A stretch of 64,000 bases of DNA. Origin: Ramlibacter monticola (GTDB lineage Bacteria > Pseudomonadota > Gammaproteobacteria > Burkholderiales > Burkholderiaceae_C). A program made the translations under genes and the position numbers. Below are positions 1 through 8,844 of the stretch, in pieces; the stretch's first letter is position 1; each line of letters opens with the position of its first letter. The stretch spans positions 992,001 to 1,056,000 of the forward strand of contig NZ_JAEQNE010000002.1 of the NCBI RefSeq assembly GCF_016722785.1, given 5' to 3'. Under the pieces are notes generated by a model. That model was given only the letters and a program-made list of their open reading frames with translations. It was not told the origin of the DNA and did no database searches.

Positions 1-859
1 CGAACAGCGTGGCGCCGTTCTCCCACGCGATGCGGCGCGCCACGTCGGCGGGCAGTTCGCCCAGCCAGGCCCGGTAGCCCTTCATCGTGTCGTCGTAGTA
101 CAGCCAGCGCTGGTTGACCCAGGTGTCCGACCCGAGCAGGAAGCGGGTCGGGTACTTCAGGAGCAACTGGCGCCATTCGGGGCAAAGCCTGCCGCCCTCG
201 CAGGTGAGGCCGGGGCGGTAGGAGAGCTCGCCCATGAGGCGCGGGTACTTCGCCAGCAGCTGCTCCACCCGCGCCACCGGGGCGCCGCCGATGCCGGTGT
301 GGGCCCAGATCAGCCGCGCCTTCGCGCCCTTCGAGGGCGTGTGCGCCATCAGCAGGTCGATCGCCGCATCGTCCACGTGCGCCAGCACCGCCAGCTCCTT
401 CTCCTCCGCCAGCGCCATCAGCTTGCGCGCCACCGGCCCGTTCGCGTTGGCGGACTCGTACAGGTGGAACTCGCCCAGGCCGCGATAGGGTCCGGCGGCG
501 GTGCCGCGCGCCAGCTCCGCCTGCACCATCTCGTAGATCGATTCGTCACGGAACCAGCTGTCGTAGTCGGCGCGATTGCGGTACAGGCGGACGAAAGGCA
601 CCACCGTCACGCCGGCCTGGCGCGTCTCCGGCGCCTGCGCCAGCGAGCGGGTGCCGTCGTTGGGGCGCGAGTTCGCGACGATCGCGCGCACGCCGTTGCG
701 CTGCATGCGCCCCAGCACGTCGGGCAGCGGATGCGGGCCCTCGCTGCCGTTGAAGGCTTCCTCGTTGTAGTGCAGGTGCGCGTCGAAGATCGGCCCGCCG
801 TAGTCGGCGGCCAGCGCCGCCGAACCGAGCACGCAGGCCAGCAGGCCGGCCCAGCGCAT
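1..859 (-). CDS. Secreted amidohydrolase-family protein (3' end cut by window edge)
   Basis: The protein starts with a short hydrophobic signal peptide ([17 protein letters not shown]) followed by FDAHLHY, the H-x-H metal-binding motif (H28, H30) that opens TIM-barrel amidohydrolases. A later segment reads LIWAHTGIG, typical of strand 6 of this fold, and LLGSDTW near the end supplies the late-barrel aspartate. The product is therefore probably a periplasmic metal-dependent hydrolase of the amidohydrolase_2 type; the substrate cannot be told. The start codon lies one base after the stop of the upstream dienelactone hydrolase (TGA-C-ATG), so the two are surely co-transcribed and probably translationally coupled. 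The C-terminus lies beyond position 1. Confidence 0.85.
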   Translation of the reverse strand, partial: MRWAGLLACVLGSAALAADYGGPIFDAHLHYNEEAFNGSEGPHPLPDVLGRMQRNGVRAIVANSRPNDGTRSLAQAPETRQAGVTVVPFVRLYRNRADYDSWFRDESIYEMVQAELARGTAAGPYRGLGEFHLYESANANGPVARKLMALAEEKELAVLAHVDDAAIDLLMAHTPSKGAKARLIWAHTGIGGAPVARVEQLLAKYPRLMGELSYRPGLTCEGGRLCPEWRQLLLKYPTRFLLGSDTWVNQRWLYYDDTMKGYRAWLGELPADVARRIAWENGATLF

Positions 860-860
860 G

Positions 861-1544
861 TCAGGCCAGGTGCTGCGCGAAGAAGGCCAGCGTGCGCTCG
901 CGCGCCAGCTTCGCGGCTTCGGCGTTGTACGAGCCGCGCTGGTCGCAGTTGAAGCCGTGGTTGGCGTGGTACACGTGCACCTCGACCTCGGGATGCGCCT
1001 TCTTGAACACCTCGACGCTCTCGAGGGTGATCCAGTGGTCCTGGTCGCCGAAGTGGGCCAGCACCGGGCACTTGGGCTTGCGCGCGACCTCCTGCGGCGT
1101 GGTGACGCCGCCGCCGTAGTACGGCACCGCGGCGCTGAGTCCGTCGAGCGTGCAGGCGGACCGCCACGTCAGCAGGCCGCCGTAGCAGTAGCCGACGATG
1201 CCCACCTTGCCGGCCTGCGAGACCTGCTTGATCGCCGCCTGGATGTCCTGCATCACGCCGGGTGAAGGCAGGTTCTCGACCGCGTTCTTCAGCGACATGC
1301 CCTCGGTCATGTCGTCTTCCTGGTAGCCGAGCTCCACGTTGGGCTTGATGCGATGGAAGATCGCCGGCGCGATCGCGAGGTAGCCCTCGGCGGCATAGCC
1401 GTCCGTCACGGCGCGGATGTGCGAGTTGACGCCGAAGATCTCCTGGATCACCACGATGCCGCCCTTGGGCTGGCCCTTGGGTTGCGCCAGGTAGGCGGGA
1501 ATGGCCTGGCCGTCGGCTGCCTTGAGGTCCGTGAACTGCCCCAT
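861..1544 (-). CDS. Dienelactone hydrolase family protein
   Basis: This 227-residue alpha/beta hydrolase has the family's full length. The nucleophile cysteine sits in GYCYGG (C120), followed by the acid in FGDQDH (D167 or D169) and the histidine in ANHGF (H196), matching the Cys-Asp-His triad of dienelactone hydrolases; the conserved glutamate that gates the cysteine is in IQEIFG (E35). There is no signal peptide, so it acts in the cytoplasm. Classic members open the lactone ring of dienelactone in chloroaromatic degradation, but many homologues have other ester substrates, and no other chlorocatechol genes are present. A good ribosome site (AGGAGA, 7 bases upstream) supports the start. It leads a two-gene unit with the amidohydrolase. 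Confidence 0.92.
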   Translation of the reverse strand: MGQFTDLKAADGQAIPAYLAQPKGQPKGGIVVIQEIFGVNSHIRAVTDGYAAEGYLAIAPAIFHRIKPNVELGYQEDDMTEGMSLKNAVENLPSPGVMQDIQAAIKQVSQAGKVGIVGYCYGGLLTWRSACTLDGLSAAVPYYGGGVTTPQEVARKPKCPVLAHFGDQDHWITLESVEVFKKAHPEVEVHVYHANHGFNCDQRGSYNAEAAKLARERTLAFFAQHLA

Positions 1545-1673
1545 GTCGTGTCTCCTGTGGCTGGGTGGTTTTCGGGAAGGCGCGAGCTTCCCTCAGCCGC
1601 CCGGCCGCGTCAACAAGGAGCTTTTGATGTAATGGCGGCTCGCGCGCAGTGCGCGGCAGTGGAGAACGGAAGA

Positions 1674-2420
1674 ATGGAAGAAGTCCTGTTGGTCACCGGC
1701 GGCAGCCGCGGCATCGGTGCGGCCACCGCCGTGCTGGCCGCGCGCAAGGGCTGGAAGGTGGCGGTGAACTACACGCGCAACGAGGCAGCGGCCGAGGAGG
1801 TGGTGCGCGCCATCCGCGCCGGCGGCGGCACGGCGGTGGCGATCCACGGCGATGTGGCCGACGAGCAGCAGGTGCTCGCGCTGTTCGCGCAGGTGGACGC
1901 CCAGCTGGGGCGCCTCACCGCGCTGGTCAACAACGCCGGCGTGGTGGACCGCGCGCAGCGCGTCGACGAGATGAGCCTGCAGCGCCTGAAGCGCATGTTC
2001 GACATCAACGTGATCGGCAGCTTCCTCTGCGCGCGCGAAGCGGTCCGGCGCATGAGCACGCGCCACGGCGGCCGCGGCGGCGCGATCGTCAACGTGTCCA
2101 GCGCCGCGTCGCGCCTGGGCGCGCCCGGCCAGTACGTCGACTACGCGGCCTCCAAGGGCGCGATCGACAGCTTCACCATCGGCCTGGCCAAGGAGGTCGC
2201 GGCCGAGGGCATCCGCGTCAACGCGGTGCGGCCGGGCCTCATCGAGACGGAGATCCACGCTTCGGGTGGACTCCCGAACCGCGTGCGCGACCTGGTGCAC
2301 CAGGTGCCGATGCAGCGCGGCGGCAGCGCCGAGGAAGTGGCGCAGGCCATCGTCTGGCTGCTCTCGCCCGAGGCGAGCTACACGACCATGTCGCTGGTCG
2401 AAGTGTCGGGAGCCCGCTGA
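1674..2420 (+). CDS. Short-chain dehydrogenase/reductase (SDR)
   Basis: This is a 248-residue classical SDR that oxidises or reduces a hydroxyl/keto substrate with NAD(P). The Rossmann motif TGGSRGIG is at residues 8-15, NNAG follows mid-protein, the catalytic serine is in NVSSAASR, and the active-site pair is Y157-x3-K161. The sequence resembles glucose-1-dehydrogenase/FabG-like members; the substrate is not determined. An alternative in-frame ATG at 1632 would add 14 residues and has an AAGGAG 11 bases upstream; I prefer 1674 because it places TGGSRGIG at the usual distance from the N-terminus. The stop overlaps the next start (TGATG), indicating coupled translation with the MaoC gene. Confidence 0.9.
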   Translation: MEEVLLVTGGSRGIGAATAVLAARKGWKVAVNYTRNEAAAEEVVRAIRAGGGTAVAIHGDVADEQQVLALFAQVDAQLGRLTALVNNAGVVDRAQRVDEMSLQRLKRMFDINVIGSFLCAREAVRRMSTRHGGRGGAIVNVSSAASRLGAPGQYVDYAASKGAIDSFTIGLAKEVAAEGIRVNAVRPGLIETEIHASGGLPNRVRDLVHQVPMQRGGSAEEVAQAIVWLLSPEASYTTMSLVEVSGAR

Positions 2421-2917
2421 TGGCCGTCACGATCTGGTGGGAGGACATGCAGCCCGGCACGGTGCGCGAACTCGGCACGGCGACAGTGACGGCGGAAGAG
2501 ATCAAGGAGTTCGCGCGCCGCTACGACCCGCAGCCCTTCCACCTCGACGAAGAGGCCGGGCAGCGCTCCATGTTCGGCGCGCTGTGCGCCAGTGGCTGGC
2601 AGACCTGCGGACTGGCGATGCGCCTCACGGTCGACAACCTGCTGCGGCACACCGACAGCAAGGGCTCGCCCGGGCTCGAGAGCCTGAAGTGGCTCAAGCC
2701 GGTGTACCCGGGCGACGTGCTCTCGCTGCGGCACACCATCGTGGAATCGCGCGCGCTGCGCAAGCGGCCCGACACCGGCATGGTCCGCGCGCGGTGGGAG
2801 CTGTTCAACCAGCACGGCGACAAGGTGATGGAGATGGAAGGCTACGGCTTCTTCGGCCGCCGCGCGCCCGCCACGGCGGAGGAACTGGCCCGCATCGACG
2901 CGCAGCGCGCCTCCTGA
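2420..2917 (+). CDS. MaoC-family (hot-dog fold) dehydratase
   Basis: This 165-residue protein has the MaoC/R-specific enoyl-CoA hydratase pattern. The sequence FARRYDPQPFHLDEEAG (about residues 30-46) carries the Asp-x4-His hydratase motif, and MFGALCASGWQTCGLAMRL matches the following helix. MaoC enzymes hydrate or dehydrate acyl-thioesters in fatty-acid, polyhydroxyalkanoate or branched catabolic pathways. The neighbouring SDR could act on the 3-hydroxyacyl product, giving a two-step hydratase/dehydrogenase pair, but this is inferred only from adjacency. It overlaps both neighbours by one base with TGATG junctions, which points to a tightly coupled SDR-MaoC-MarC transcript. Confidence 0.9.
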   Translation: MAVTIWWEDMQPGTVRELGTATVTAEEIKEFARRYDPQPFHLDEEAGQRSMFGALCASGWQTCGLAMRLTVDNLLRHTDSKGSPGLESLKWLKPVYPGDVLSLRHTIVESRALRKRPDTGMVRARWELFNQHGDKVMEMEGYGFFGRRAPATAEELARIDAQRAS

Positions 2918-3564
2918 TGGAATTCAAGCCCCTCATCACGCTGCTGGCGATCGTGAACCCGCCGGCGATCATTCCTTTCTTCATCTACTACACGCAGGGC
3001 CTCTCCGCCGAACAGCGGCGGCACACCGTGCAAGTGTCGGCGGTGTCGGCCTTCCTCGTGATCGCCGGCTGCGCGCTGCTGGGGATCCGCATCCTCGAGT
3101 TCTTCGGCATCTCGCTGGCGAGCTTCCAGGTGGGCGGCGGCATGCTGCTGCTCACCAGCGCGCTGAACATGCTCAACGCCAAGCCCGCGGAGGCCAAGGC
3201 CTCCAGCAACGACCTCGAAGCGGGCGCGGAAAAGGCCGCGATGGGCGACAGCGTCGCGGTGGTGCCGCTGACGATCCCGCTGCTGACGGGGCCCGCCACG
3301 ATGTCGACGGTGGTGATCTATGCCGAGCGCGCGCGCAACGCGCTCGACATGGCGGTGCTCCTCGGCTACGGGGTCGTGATCGCGGTGGTCACGGCCGTGT
3401 GCTTCACCCTCGCCGAGCCGATCGCGCGCGTGCTGGGCCGCACGGGCATCAACGTGCTCACCCGGCTGATGGGCCTCATCCTGGCCGCGCTTGCTGTCGA
3501 GGTGATGGCGGAGGGACTGGGCAATCTGTTCCCGATCCTGGGGCGTGTCGCGGGCTCCGGCTGA
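2917..3564 (+). CDS. MarC/UPF0056-family inner-membrane protein
   Basis: The 215-residue protein is an integral membrane protein with about six hydrophobic helices. It begins LITLLAIVNPPAIIPFF, the family's first helix with the conserved N-P-x-x-x-I-P-x-F pattern, and contains VPLTIPLLTGPATMS, the equivalent signature in the second half. Together they identify the MarC/UPF0056 group of presumed small-molecule transporters. The biochemical role of the family is unsettled; the old link of MarC to multiple antibiotic resistance was not upheld. The start overlaps the stop of the MaoC gene (TGATG). No hint of its substrate is visible in the context. Confidence 0.9.
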   Translation: MEFKPLITLLAIVNPPAIIPFFIYYTQGLSAEQRRHTVQVSAVSAFLVIAGCALLGIRILEFFGISLASFQVGGGMLLLTSALNMLNAKPAEAKASSNDLEAGAEKAAMGDSVAVVPLTIPLLTGPATMSTVVIYAERARNALDMAVLLGYGVVIAVVTAVCFTLAEPIARVLGRTGINVLTRLMGLILAALAVEVMAEGLGNLFPILGRVAGSG

Positions 3565-3679
3565 GCACGAAGGATTGACACGCCGGCAGGGTTATCAGCG
3601 GATTGCCGGGAATCGCGTTTAAAACCTCGGTACCCCTCGAATTCCCGGGGGTTTCTCTCGCACACGAGGGGAGGTCGCG
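3565..3679. promoter_or_regulatory. Probable promoter region of the cytochrome oxidase operon
   Basis: This 115-base gap separates the MarC gene from the first gene of the oxidase cluster and is the only sizeable gap before the cluster, so its promoter should lie here. A TTGACA hexamer stands at 3575-3580, but I find no convincing -10 box at 16-18 bases from it. A strong ribosome site (GGGGAGG) lies just before the start at 3680. Confidence 0.35.
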
Positions 3680-4192
3680 ATGGACGCTCTCATGGGCCTG
3701 CGTAGCTCGCAGCGGCATGCCACCGACTGGATCGCCGCGGCGGTTGCAGGTTTTGCCGCGGGCGCGGTGCTGATGGTGCTGGACCTTGTCTGGTCGGCCC
3801 TCTTCAACCCCGGCGGGCCCTGGCGCACATCGCACATGATCGCGCCGATCTTCCTCGGCGACAGCGCCTTGCGCTCCACCGGCTTCGGCTTCAATGCCGG
3901 GGTGGTGGCCGTCGCGCTGGCCATCCACTACGGCGTCGGGGTCGTGTTCGGCCTCGCCACCGGCTGGGTGCTGGCACGACTCGACCTCGACACCACGCCA
4001 GCGCACGCCATCGCGGCGGGCGCGGTGATGGGCGTCCTGCTCTACCTGGTCAATTTCCACTTCGTGGTGGTGAACTTCCTGCCGTGGCTGGCCGACCTCG
4101 TCGGCGGGCCGACGCTCGCGGCCCATGTGGTGTTCGGCAGCGTGGCCGGCCTGCTGTACTGGAGGCTCAACAGAACCGCCACGGAGCCCTAG
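3680..4192 (+). CDS. Uncharacterised membrane protein at the head of the oxidase operon
   Basis: This 170-residue protein has about four hydrophobic helices (roughly residues 16-38, 68-95, 105-125 and 140-160) and no motif I can name. A strong ribosome site supports the start, and the oxidase subunit II gene begins two bases after its stop, so the two share a transcript. Its position suggests a role in assembly or maturation of the oxidase or an accessory subunit, but no copper- or haem-binding motif such as CxxxC is present. Histidines and one tryptophan-rich turn (FHFVVVNFLPWLADL) are visible near the third helix. The function is unknown. Confidence 0.75.
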   Translation: MDALMGLRSSQRHATDWIAAAVAGFAAGAVLMVLDLVWSALFNPGGPWRTSHMIAPIFLGDSALRSTGFGFNAGVVAVALAIHYGVGVVFGLATGWVLARLDLDTTPAHAIAAGAVMGVLLYLVNFHFVVVNFLPWLADLVGGPTLAAHVVFGSVAGLLYWRLNRTATEP

Positions 4193-4193
4193 G

Positions 4194-5546
4194 ATGGCGA
4201 TCGCCATCGCGTTGATCGTGCTGGCCCTCGGCTCGGTGCTGTTCCACATCCTGAGCCCCTGGTACTTCACTCCCATCGCCTCCAACTGGGCGACCATCGA
4301 CAACACCATCAGCATCACCTTCTGGGTGACGGGCGTCGTGTTCATCGCCGTGTCCGGGTTCACGGCCTGGGCGGTGATCCGCTATCGGCACCGCCACGAT
4401 GCGCGGGCCGAATACGAGCCGGAGAACAAGAAGCTCGAATGGCGCCTGCTGATCATCACCACGCTCGGCGTCGCCTCCATGCTGGCGCCGGGCCTGGTGG
4501 TCTGGGCGCAGTTCGTCAACGTGCCGCCCGAGGCCGACGTGGTGGAGGCGGTCGCGCAGCAGTGGAACTGGAGCTACCGGCTGCCCGGCAAGGACGGCAA
4601 GCTCGGGACGGTGGACGCGCGCTTCGTCGACGCGGCGAATCCCTTCGGCATGAACCCGAACGACCCGAACGGCCGCGACGACGTGCTGGTGTCCAGCCCC
4701 GAGCTGCACCTGCCCCTGGGCCGGCCCGTGAGGGTGCTGCTGCGTTCGAAGGACGTGCTGCACAACTTCGCCATCGCGGAGATCCGGGTGAAGATGGACC
4801 TGGTGCCCGGCCTGATCACGCGCGTGTGGTTCACCCCCACCAAGGCGGGTACCTACGACCTGCTGTGCCAGGAACTGTGCGGCATCGGCCACTACGCGAT
4901 GCGCGGCCGGATGGTGGTGGAGGACGCCGCCACCTTCCAGGCCTGGCTCGATCGCCAGCCGACGTACGCGCAGATCAGCGCCCGCGCGCCCGCCGACGCG
5001 GGGGCCGGCAAGGGCCTGTTCGCCGCATGCGGCGCCTGCCATGGCCAGCAGGGCGAAGGCAATGTCGCGATGAACGCCCCGAAGCTGAGCGGCCAGCCGG
5101 CGTGGTACCTGGAGCGGCAGCTGAAGCAGTTCAAGCAGGGCTCGCGCGGCACGCACGAGAAGGACACCTTCGGCAAGATGATGGTGCCGATGGCCGCCAC
5201 GCTCCCAGACGATGCCGCCATCGCCAACGTCGCGGCCTACATCGCGAGCCTGCCCGACACGCCGGCTCCCGCGACGATCCAGGGCAACGCCAGCAGCGGC
5301 AGCCGGCGCTACGCGACCTGCGCGGCCTGCCACGGCGCGCAGGGCCAGGGCATCGTGGCGACGAACGCGCCGCGGCTCAAGGGCATGAGCGACTGGTACA
5401 TGGCCAGGCAGCTCAGGAACTTCCGGGAGGGCGTGCGCGGCACCCACGCGCAGGATCCCCACGGCGCCCAGATGGCGCTGATCGCCGCGATGCTCGCGGA
5501 CGATGCGGCGATCGGCGACGTCATTGCCTACATCAACAAGCCCTGA
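4194..5546 (+). CDS. ctaC: Cytochrome c oxidase subunit II fused to two cytochrome c domains
   Basis: This 450-residue protein is the CuA-bearing subunit of a haem-copper oxidase. Hydrophobic helices lie near residues 3-22, 40-62 and 85-107. The periplasmic CuA domain carries H190, C225, E227, C229, H233 and M236, a complete binuclear copper site. Beyond residue 265 there are two c-type cytochrome modules with haem-attachment motifs CGACH (279-283) and CAACH (376-380), so the subunit can take electrons and pass them to CuA itself, as in caa3-type oxidases. Most caa3 subunits have one such domain; two in tandem is less common. It is followed after 21 bases, including an AGGAGG ribosome site, by subunit I. 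Confidence 0.95.
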   Translation: MAIAIALIVLALGSVLFHILSPWYFTPIASNWATIDNTISITFWVTGVVFIAVSGFTAWAVIRYRHRHDARAEYEPENKKLEWRLLIITTLGVASMLAPGLVVWAQFVNVPPEADVVEAVAQQWNWSYRLPGKDGKLGTVDARFVDAANPFGMNPNDPNGRDDVLVSSPELHLPLGRPVRVLLRSKDVLHNFAIAEIRVKMDLVPGLITRVWFTPTKAGTYDLLCQELCGIGHYAMRGRMVVEDAATFQAWLDRQPTYAQISARAPADAGAGKGLFAACGACHGQQGEGNVAMNAPKLSGQPAWYLERQLKQFKQGSRGTHEKDTFGKMMVPMAATLPDDAAIANVAAYIASLPDTPAPATIQGNASSGSRRYATCAACHGAQGQGIVATNAPRLKGMSDWYMARQLRNFREGVRGTHAQDPHGAQMALIAAMLADDAAIGDVIAYINKP

Positions 5547-5567
5547 GGCCGGGCGCAGGAGGTTTCG

Positions 5568-7367
5568 ATGTCGTCCCACGTTTACCACGACGAAACCGAA
5601 TTCGCCCCGCCTGCGGAGGTGGGTGAGGTCGAGCTCTACCACCCCAAGACCTTCATCGGCAAGTACGTCTGGAGCCAGGACGCGAAGGTGATCGCGATCC
5701 AGTACTCGGTCACCGCGATCGGCATCGGCCTGGTGGCGCTGGTGCTGTCCTGGCTGATGCGGCTGCAGCTCGGCTTCCCCGGCCGCTTCGCCTTCATCGA
5801 CCCCAGCAACTACCTGCAGTTCGTCAGCATGCACGGGATGATCATGGTGATCTACCTGCTGACGGCGCTGTTCCTGGGCGGGTTCGGCAACTACCTGATC
5901 CCCCTGATGGTGGGTGCGCGCGACATGGTGTTCCCGTACGTGAACATGCTCAGCTACTGGGTCTACCTGCTCGCCGTGCTGCTGCTGGTCGCGAGCTTCT
6001 TCGTCCCGGGCGGGGCCACCGGCGCGGGCTGGACGCTCTATCCGCCGCAGGCGATCCTCGACGGCACGCCGGGGTCGCACGGCGGCATCATCCTGATGCT
6101 GCTGTCGCTGATCGTGTTCATCATCGGCTTCACCATGGGCGGCCTGAACTACGTGGTGACCGTGCTGCAGGCGCGCGCCCGCGGCATGACCATGATGCGG
6201 CTGCCGCTCACGGTGTGGGGCATCTTCATGGCCACGGTGCTGGCGCTGCTGGCGTTCCCCGCCCTGTTCGTCAGCGCGATCATGATGACGCTGGACCTGA
6301 CGCTGGGCACCAGCTTCTTCATGCCCGCGATGGTCTCCAAGGGGCAGCAACTGAGCTACTCCGGCGGCAACCCGCTGCTGTTCCAGCACCTGTTCTGGTT
6401 CTTCGGCCACCCCGAGGTCTACATCGTGGCGCTGCCCGCCTTCGGCATCGTGTCCGACCTGATCAGCACGCACGCCCGCAAGAACATCTTCGGCTACCGG
6501 ATGATGGTGTGGGCCATCCTGATCATCGGCGGCCTGAGCTTCGTCGTGTGGGCGCACCACATGTACGTCAGCGGGATGAATCCGTATTTCGGCTTCTTCT
6601 TCGCCACCACGACGCTGCTGATCGCGATCCCCACCGCCATCAAGGTCTACAACTGGGTGCTGACGCTGTGGCGCGGCAACATCCACCTGACGGTGCCGAT
6701 GCTGTTCGCCATCGGCTTCATCTTCACCTTCGTCAACGGCGGCCTCACCGGCCTCTTCCTCGGCAACGTGGTGGTGGACCTGCCGCTGTCGGACACCATG
6801 TTCGTCGTGGCGCATTTCCACATGGTCATGGCCATCGCGCCGATCCTGGTGGTGTTCGGGGCGATCTACCACTGGTACCCCAAGATCACGGGGCGCATGC
6901 TGGACGACACGCTCGGCAAGATCCACTTCTGGATCACCTTCGTGGGCAGCTACGCGATCTACTACCCCATGCACTATCTCGGGTTCATGGGCGTGCCGCG
7001 GCGCTACTACGCGATCTCGGGCACCAACTTCATCCCCGAGTCGGCGCACTCCCTGAACGTGGCGATCACGCTGGCGGCCCTGGTGGTCGGCGCCGGTCAG
7101 TTCTTCTTCCTCTTCAACCTGGTGACGAGCTACTTCCGCGGCCGTCCCGCCGGCCACAACCCGTGGAACGCCACCACGCTGGAGTGGCAGACGCCGCACA
7201 CGCCGCCCAGGCACGGGAACTTCGGCAAGGAGTTGCCGGCGGTGTACCGCTGGCCGTACGACTACGGGGTGCCGGGGTTGAAGACCGACTTCATCCCGCA
7301 GAACGTACCGCCCTCGCAGGTGGCGGCCGAAGCCTGGGCGAAGGCGCCGCAGCCGACGGGGAACTGA
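5568..7367 (+). CDS. ctaD: Cytochrome c oxidase subunit I
   Basis: This 599-residue protein is the catalytic subunit of a haem-copper oxidase, which reduces O2 to water while pumping protons across the inner membrane. About twelve hydrophobic helices are visible. FFGHPEVYIVALPAFG (about residues 277-292) holds the CuB histidine, the tyrosine cross-linked to it and the proton-pathway glutamate of A1-type enzymes. WAHHMYVSG (about 328) supplies the other two CuB histidines, and HFHMVMA (about 418) the haem a and a3 ligands. The length matches A1/caa3 subunits with an extra C-terminal region. AGGAGG five bases before the ATG supports the start. It lies between subunit II and two subunit III-type genes. 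Confidence 0.97.
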   Translation: MSSHVYHDETEFAPPAEVGEVELYHPKTFIGKYVWSQDAKVIAIQYSVTAIGIGLVALVLSWLMRLQLGFPGRFAFIDPSNYLQFVSMHGMIMVIYLLTALFLGGFGNYLIPLMVGARDMVFPYVNMLSYWVYLLAVLLLVASFFVPGGATGAGWTLYPPQAILDGTPGSHGGIILMLLSLIVFIIGFTMGGLNYVVTVLQARARGMTMMRLPLTVWGIFMATVLALLAFPALFVSAIMMTLDLTLGTSFFMPAMVSKGQQLSYSGGNPLLFQHLFWFFGHPEVYIVALPAFGIVSDLISTHARKNIFGYRMMVWAILIIGGLSFVVWAHHMYVSGMNPYFGFFFATTTLLIAIPTAIKVYNWVLTLWRGNIHLTVPMLFAIGFIFTFVNGGLTGLFLGNVVVDLPLSDTMFVVAHFHMVMAIAPILVVFGAIYHWYPKITGRMLDDTLGKIHFWITFVGSYAIYYPMHYLGFMGVPRRYYAISGTNFIPESAHSLNVAITLAALVVGAGQFFFLFNLVTSYFRGRPAGHNPWNATTLEWQTPHTPPRHGNFGKELPAVYRWPYDYGVPGLKTDFIPQNVPPSQVAAEAWAKAPQPTGN

Positions 7368-7371
7368 CGCC

Positions 7372-8070
7372 ATGACCATCGGACTGGTGCTCCTCTCGGG
7401 GATGATGGGCGTCATCGTGTGGTGGCTGTTCCGCCAGACCATCAACGTGCAGCCCTGGCAGGCGCAGGCCGTCCTGCCGGAAGTGCCCGCCGCCGCGGCC
7501 TCCACCTCGGCGAAGACGGCGCTGTGGGTCTTCCTCGGGGTGGCGAGCTCGCTGTTCGCGCTGTTCGTCAGTGCCTACGCGATGCGATTGAGCTTCCAGG
7601 ACTGGGCGCCGCTGCCGCGTCCGCCGCTGCTGATGCTCAACACCGCCGTGCTGGTCGGCGCCAGCCTGGCGATGCAGTGGACGGTGCAGGGCGCGCGCCG
7701 CGAGGATTCGCAGCGCGTGCGCCGCGGCCTGCTGGCGAGCGGGCTGCTGACGCTGGGCTTCCTCGCGGGGCAACTGGTCGTCTGGAAGCAACTGGATGCG
7801 GCCGGCTACTTCCTGACGTCCAGCCCGGCCACTTCCTTCTTCTACCTCCTGACCGCGGTGCATGGCGCGCACGTCCTCGGCGGGCTGGTGGCCTGGGCGC
7901 GCGCCACCTCGCGCGCGTGGCGCGGAGGGGATCCGGCGCGCGTGCGGCTCGGCATCGAACTCTGCGCCACCTACTGGCACTACCTGCTCGGCGTCTGGGC
8001 GGTGCTGTACGCGCTGCTGGTGTCGAACGAGCTCGGCCTCGCGATCTGTTCGGCGGCGACCCCCTTGTGA
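7372..8070 (+). CDS. Haem-copper oxidase subunit III-like protein (first of two)
   Basis: The 232-residue membrane protein has an N-terminal anchor helix (about residues 4-20), then a COX3-like core of five helices. The last part, FFYLLTAVHGAHVLGGL and ATYWHYLLGVWAVLYALL, carries the histidine and tryptophan pattern of subunit III helices. It lacks the first helices of full mitochondrial-type subunit III. The gene starts five bases after subunit I and is followed by a second, clearly different subunit III gene, so this operon encodes two COX3-family proteins. Whether both enter one complex is not known. Confidence 0.85.
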   Translation: MTIGLVLLSGMMGVIVWWLFRQTINVQPWQAQAVLPEVPAAAASTSAKTALWVFLGVASSLFALFVSAYAMRLSFQDWAPLPRPPLLMLNTAVLVGASLAMQWTVQGARREDSQRVRRGLLASGLLTLGFLAGQLVVWKQLDAAGYFLTSSPATSFFYLLTAVHGAHVLGGLVAWARATSRAWRGGDPARVRLGIELCATYWHYLLGVWAVLYALLVSNELGLAICSAATPL

Positions 8071-8105
8071 CCGGCCCCTCCCCATCCACCCCAGGAGCGG
8101 AATCC

Positions 8106-8834
8106 ATGACGACGCACCAGGCCCTCGACCTCGATACCGCGGAAGTGCTGCCGGCGCCCAGCCGCTGGCAAAGCGTCGCCACGGACGTGTCCTCGGACCA
8201 GCGCGTCTTCAAGGACGTGCCCTGGGGCAAGCCGATGATGTGGATCTTCCTGCTCAGCGACACCTTCATCTTCGGCAGCTTCCTGATCTCGTACATGACG
8301 GTGCGCATGTCGACCACCGTGCCATGGCCGAACCCGAGCGAGGTCTTCTCCCTCCACATGTTCGGCCGCAGCGTGCCGCTGCTGCTGATCGCCATCATGA
8401 CCTTCGTCCTGATCAGCAGCAGCGGGACGATGGCGCTGGCGGTGAACTTCGGCTACCGGCGCGACCGCAAGACGACCTTCTGGCTGATGCTGGCGACCGC
8501 GGCGCTGGGCGCGACCTTCGTCGGCATGCAGGCCTTCGAGTGGACCAAGCTGATCATGGAAGGCGTGCGGCCCTGGTCGAACCCCTGGGGAGCGGCCCAG
8601 TTCGGCTCCTCCTTCTTCATGATCACCGGCTTCCACGGCACCCACGTGACGATCGGCGTGATCTTCCTGATCATCGTCGCGACCAAGGTGCGGCGCGGCG
8701 ACCTCGACCACCAGCGTCCGGGCTTCCTGACCGGCCGCAAGGGCAACTACGAGATCGTCGAGATCATGGGCCTGTACTGGCACTTCGTGGACCTGGTCTG
8801 GGTCTTCATCTTCGCATTCTTCTATCTCTGGTAA
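8106..8834 (+). CDS. Cytochrome c oxidase subunit III (second of two)
   Basis: This 242-residue protein belongs to the COX3 family. After a hydrophilic N-terminus of about 45 residues it has five hydrophobic helices. It includes FEWTKLIMEG, a typical COX3 helix segment with the conserved glutamate, FMITGFHGTHVTIGV and a final GLYWHFVDLVWVFIFAFFYLW. An AGGAG ribosome site lies just before the ATG. It is a better match to the standard bacterial subunit III than the upstream gene. Subunit III stabilises subunit I and its proton uptake. It is followed ten bases later by subunit IV. Confidence 0.92.
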   Translation: MTTHQALDLDTAEVLPAPSRWQSVATDVSSDQRVFKDVPWGKPMMWIFLLSDTFIFGSFLISYMTVRMSTTVPWPNPSEVFSLHMFGRSVPLLLIAIMTFVLISSSGTMALAVNFGYRRDRKTTFWLMLATAALGATFVGMQAFEWTKLIMEGVRPWSNPWGAAQFGSSFFMITGFHGTHVTIGVIFLIIVATKVRRGDLDHQRPGFLTGRKGNYEIVEIMGLYWHFVDLVWVFIFAFFYLW

Positions 8835-8844
8835 GGAGCCCGCC

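Noticed and set aside
3575..3597. TTGACA plus TTATCA as oxidase promoter
   Set aside because: The spacer is about 11 bases, too short for sigma-70; listed only as a promoter region.
4167..7505. A very long open frame on the minus strand across the oxidase genes
   Set aside because: It mirrors the codon bias of ctaC/ctaD; the product is His/Arg/Asp/Gln-rich with no motif, as expected of an antisense shadow in GC-rich DNA.
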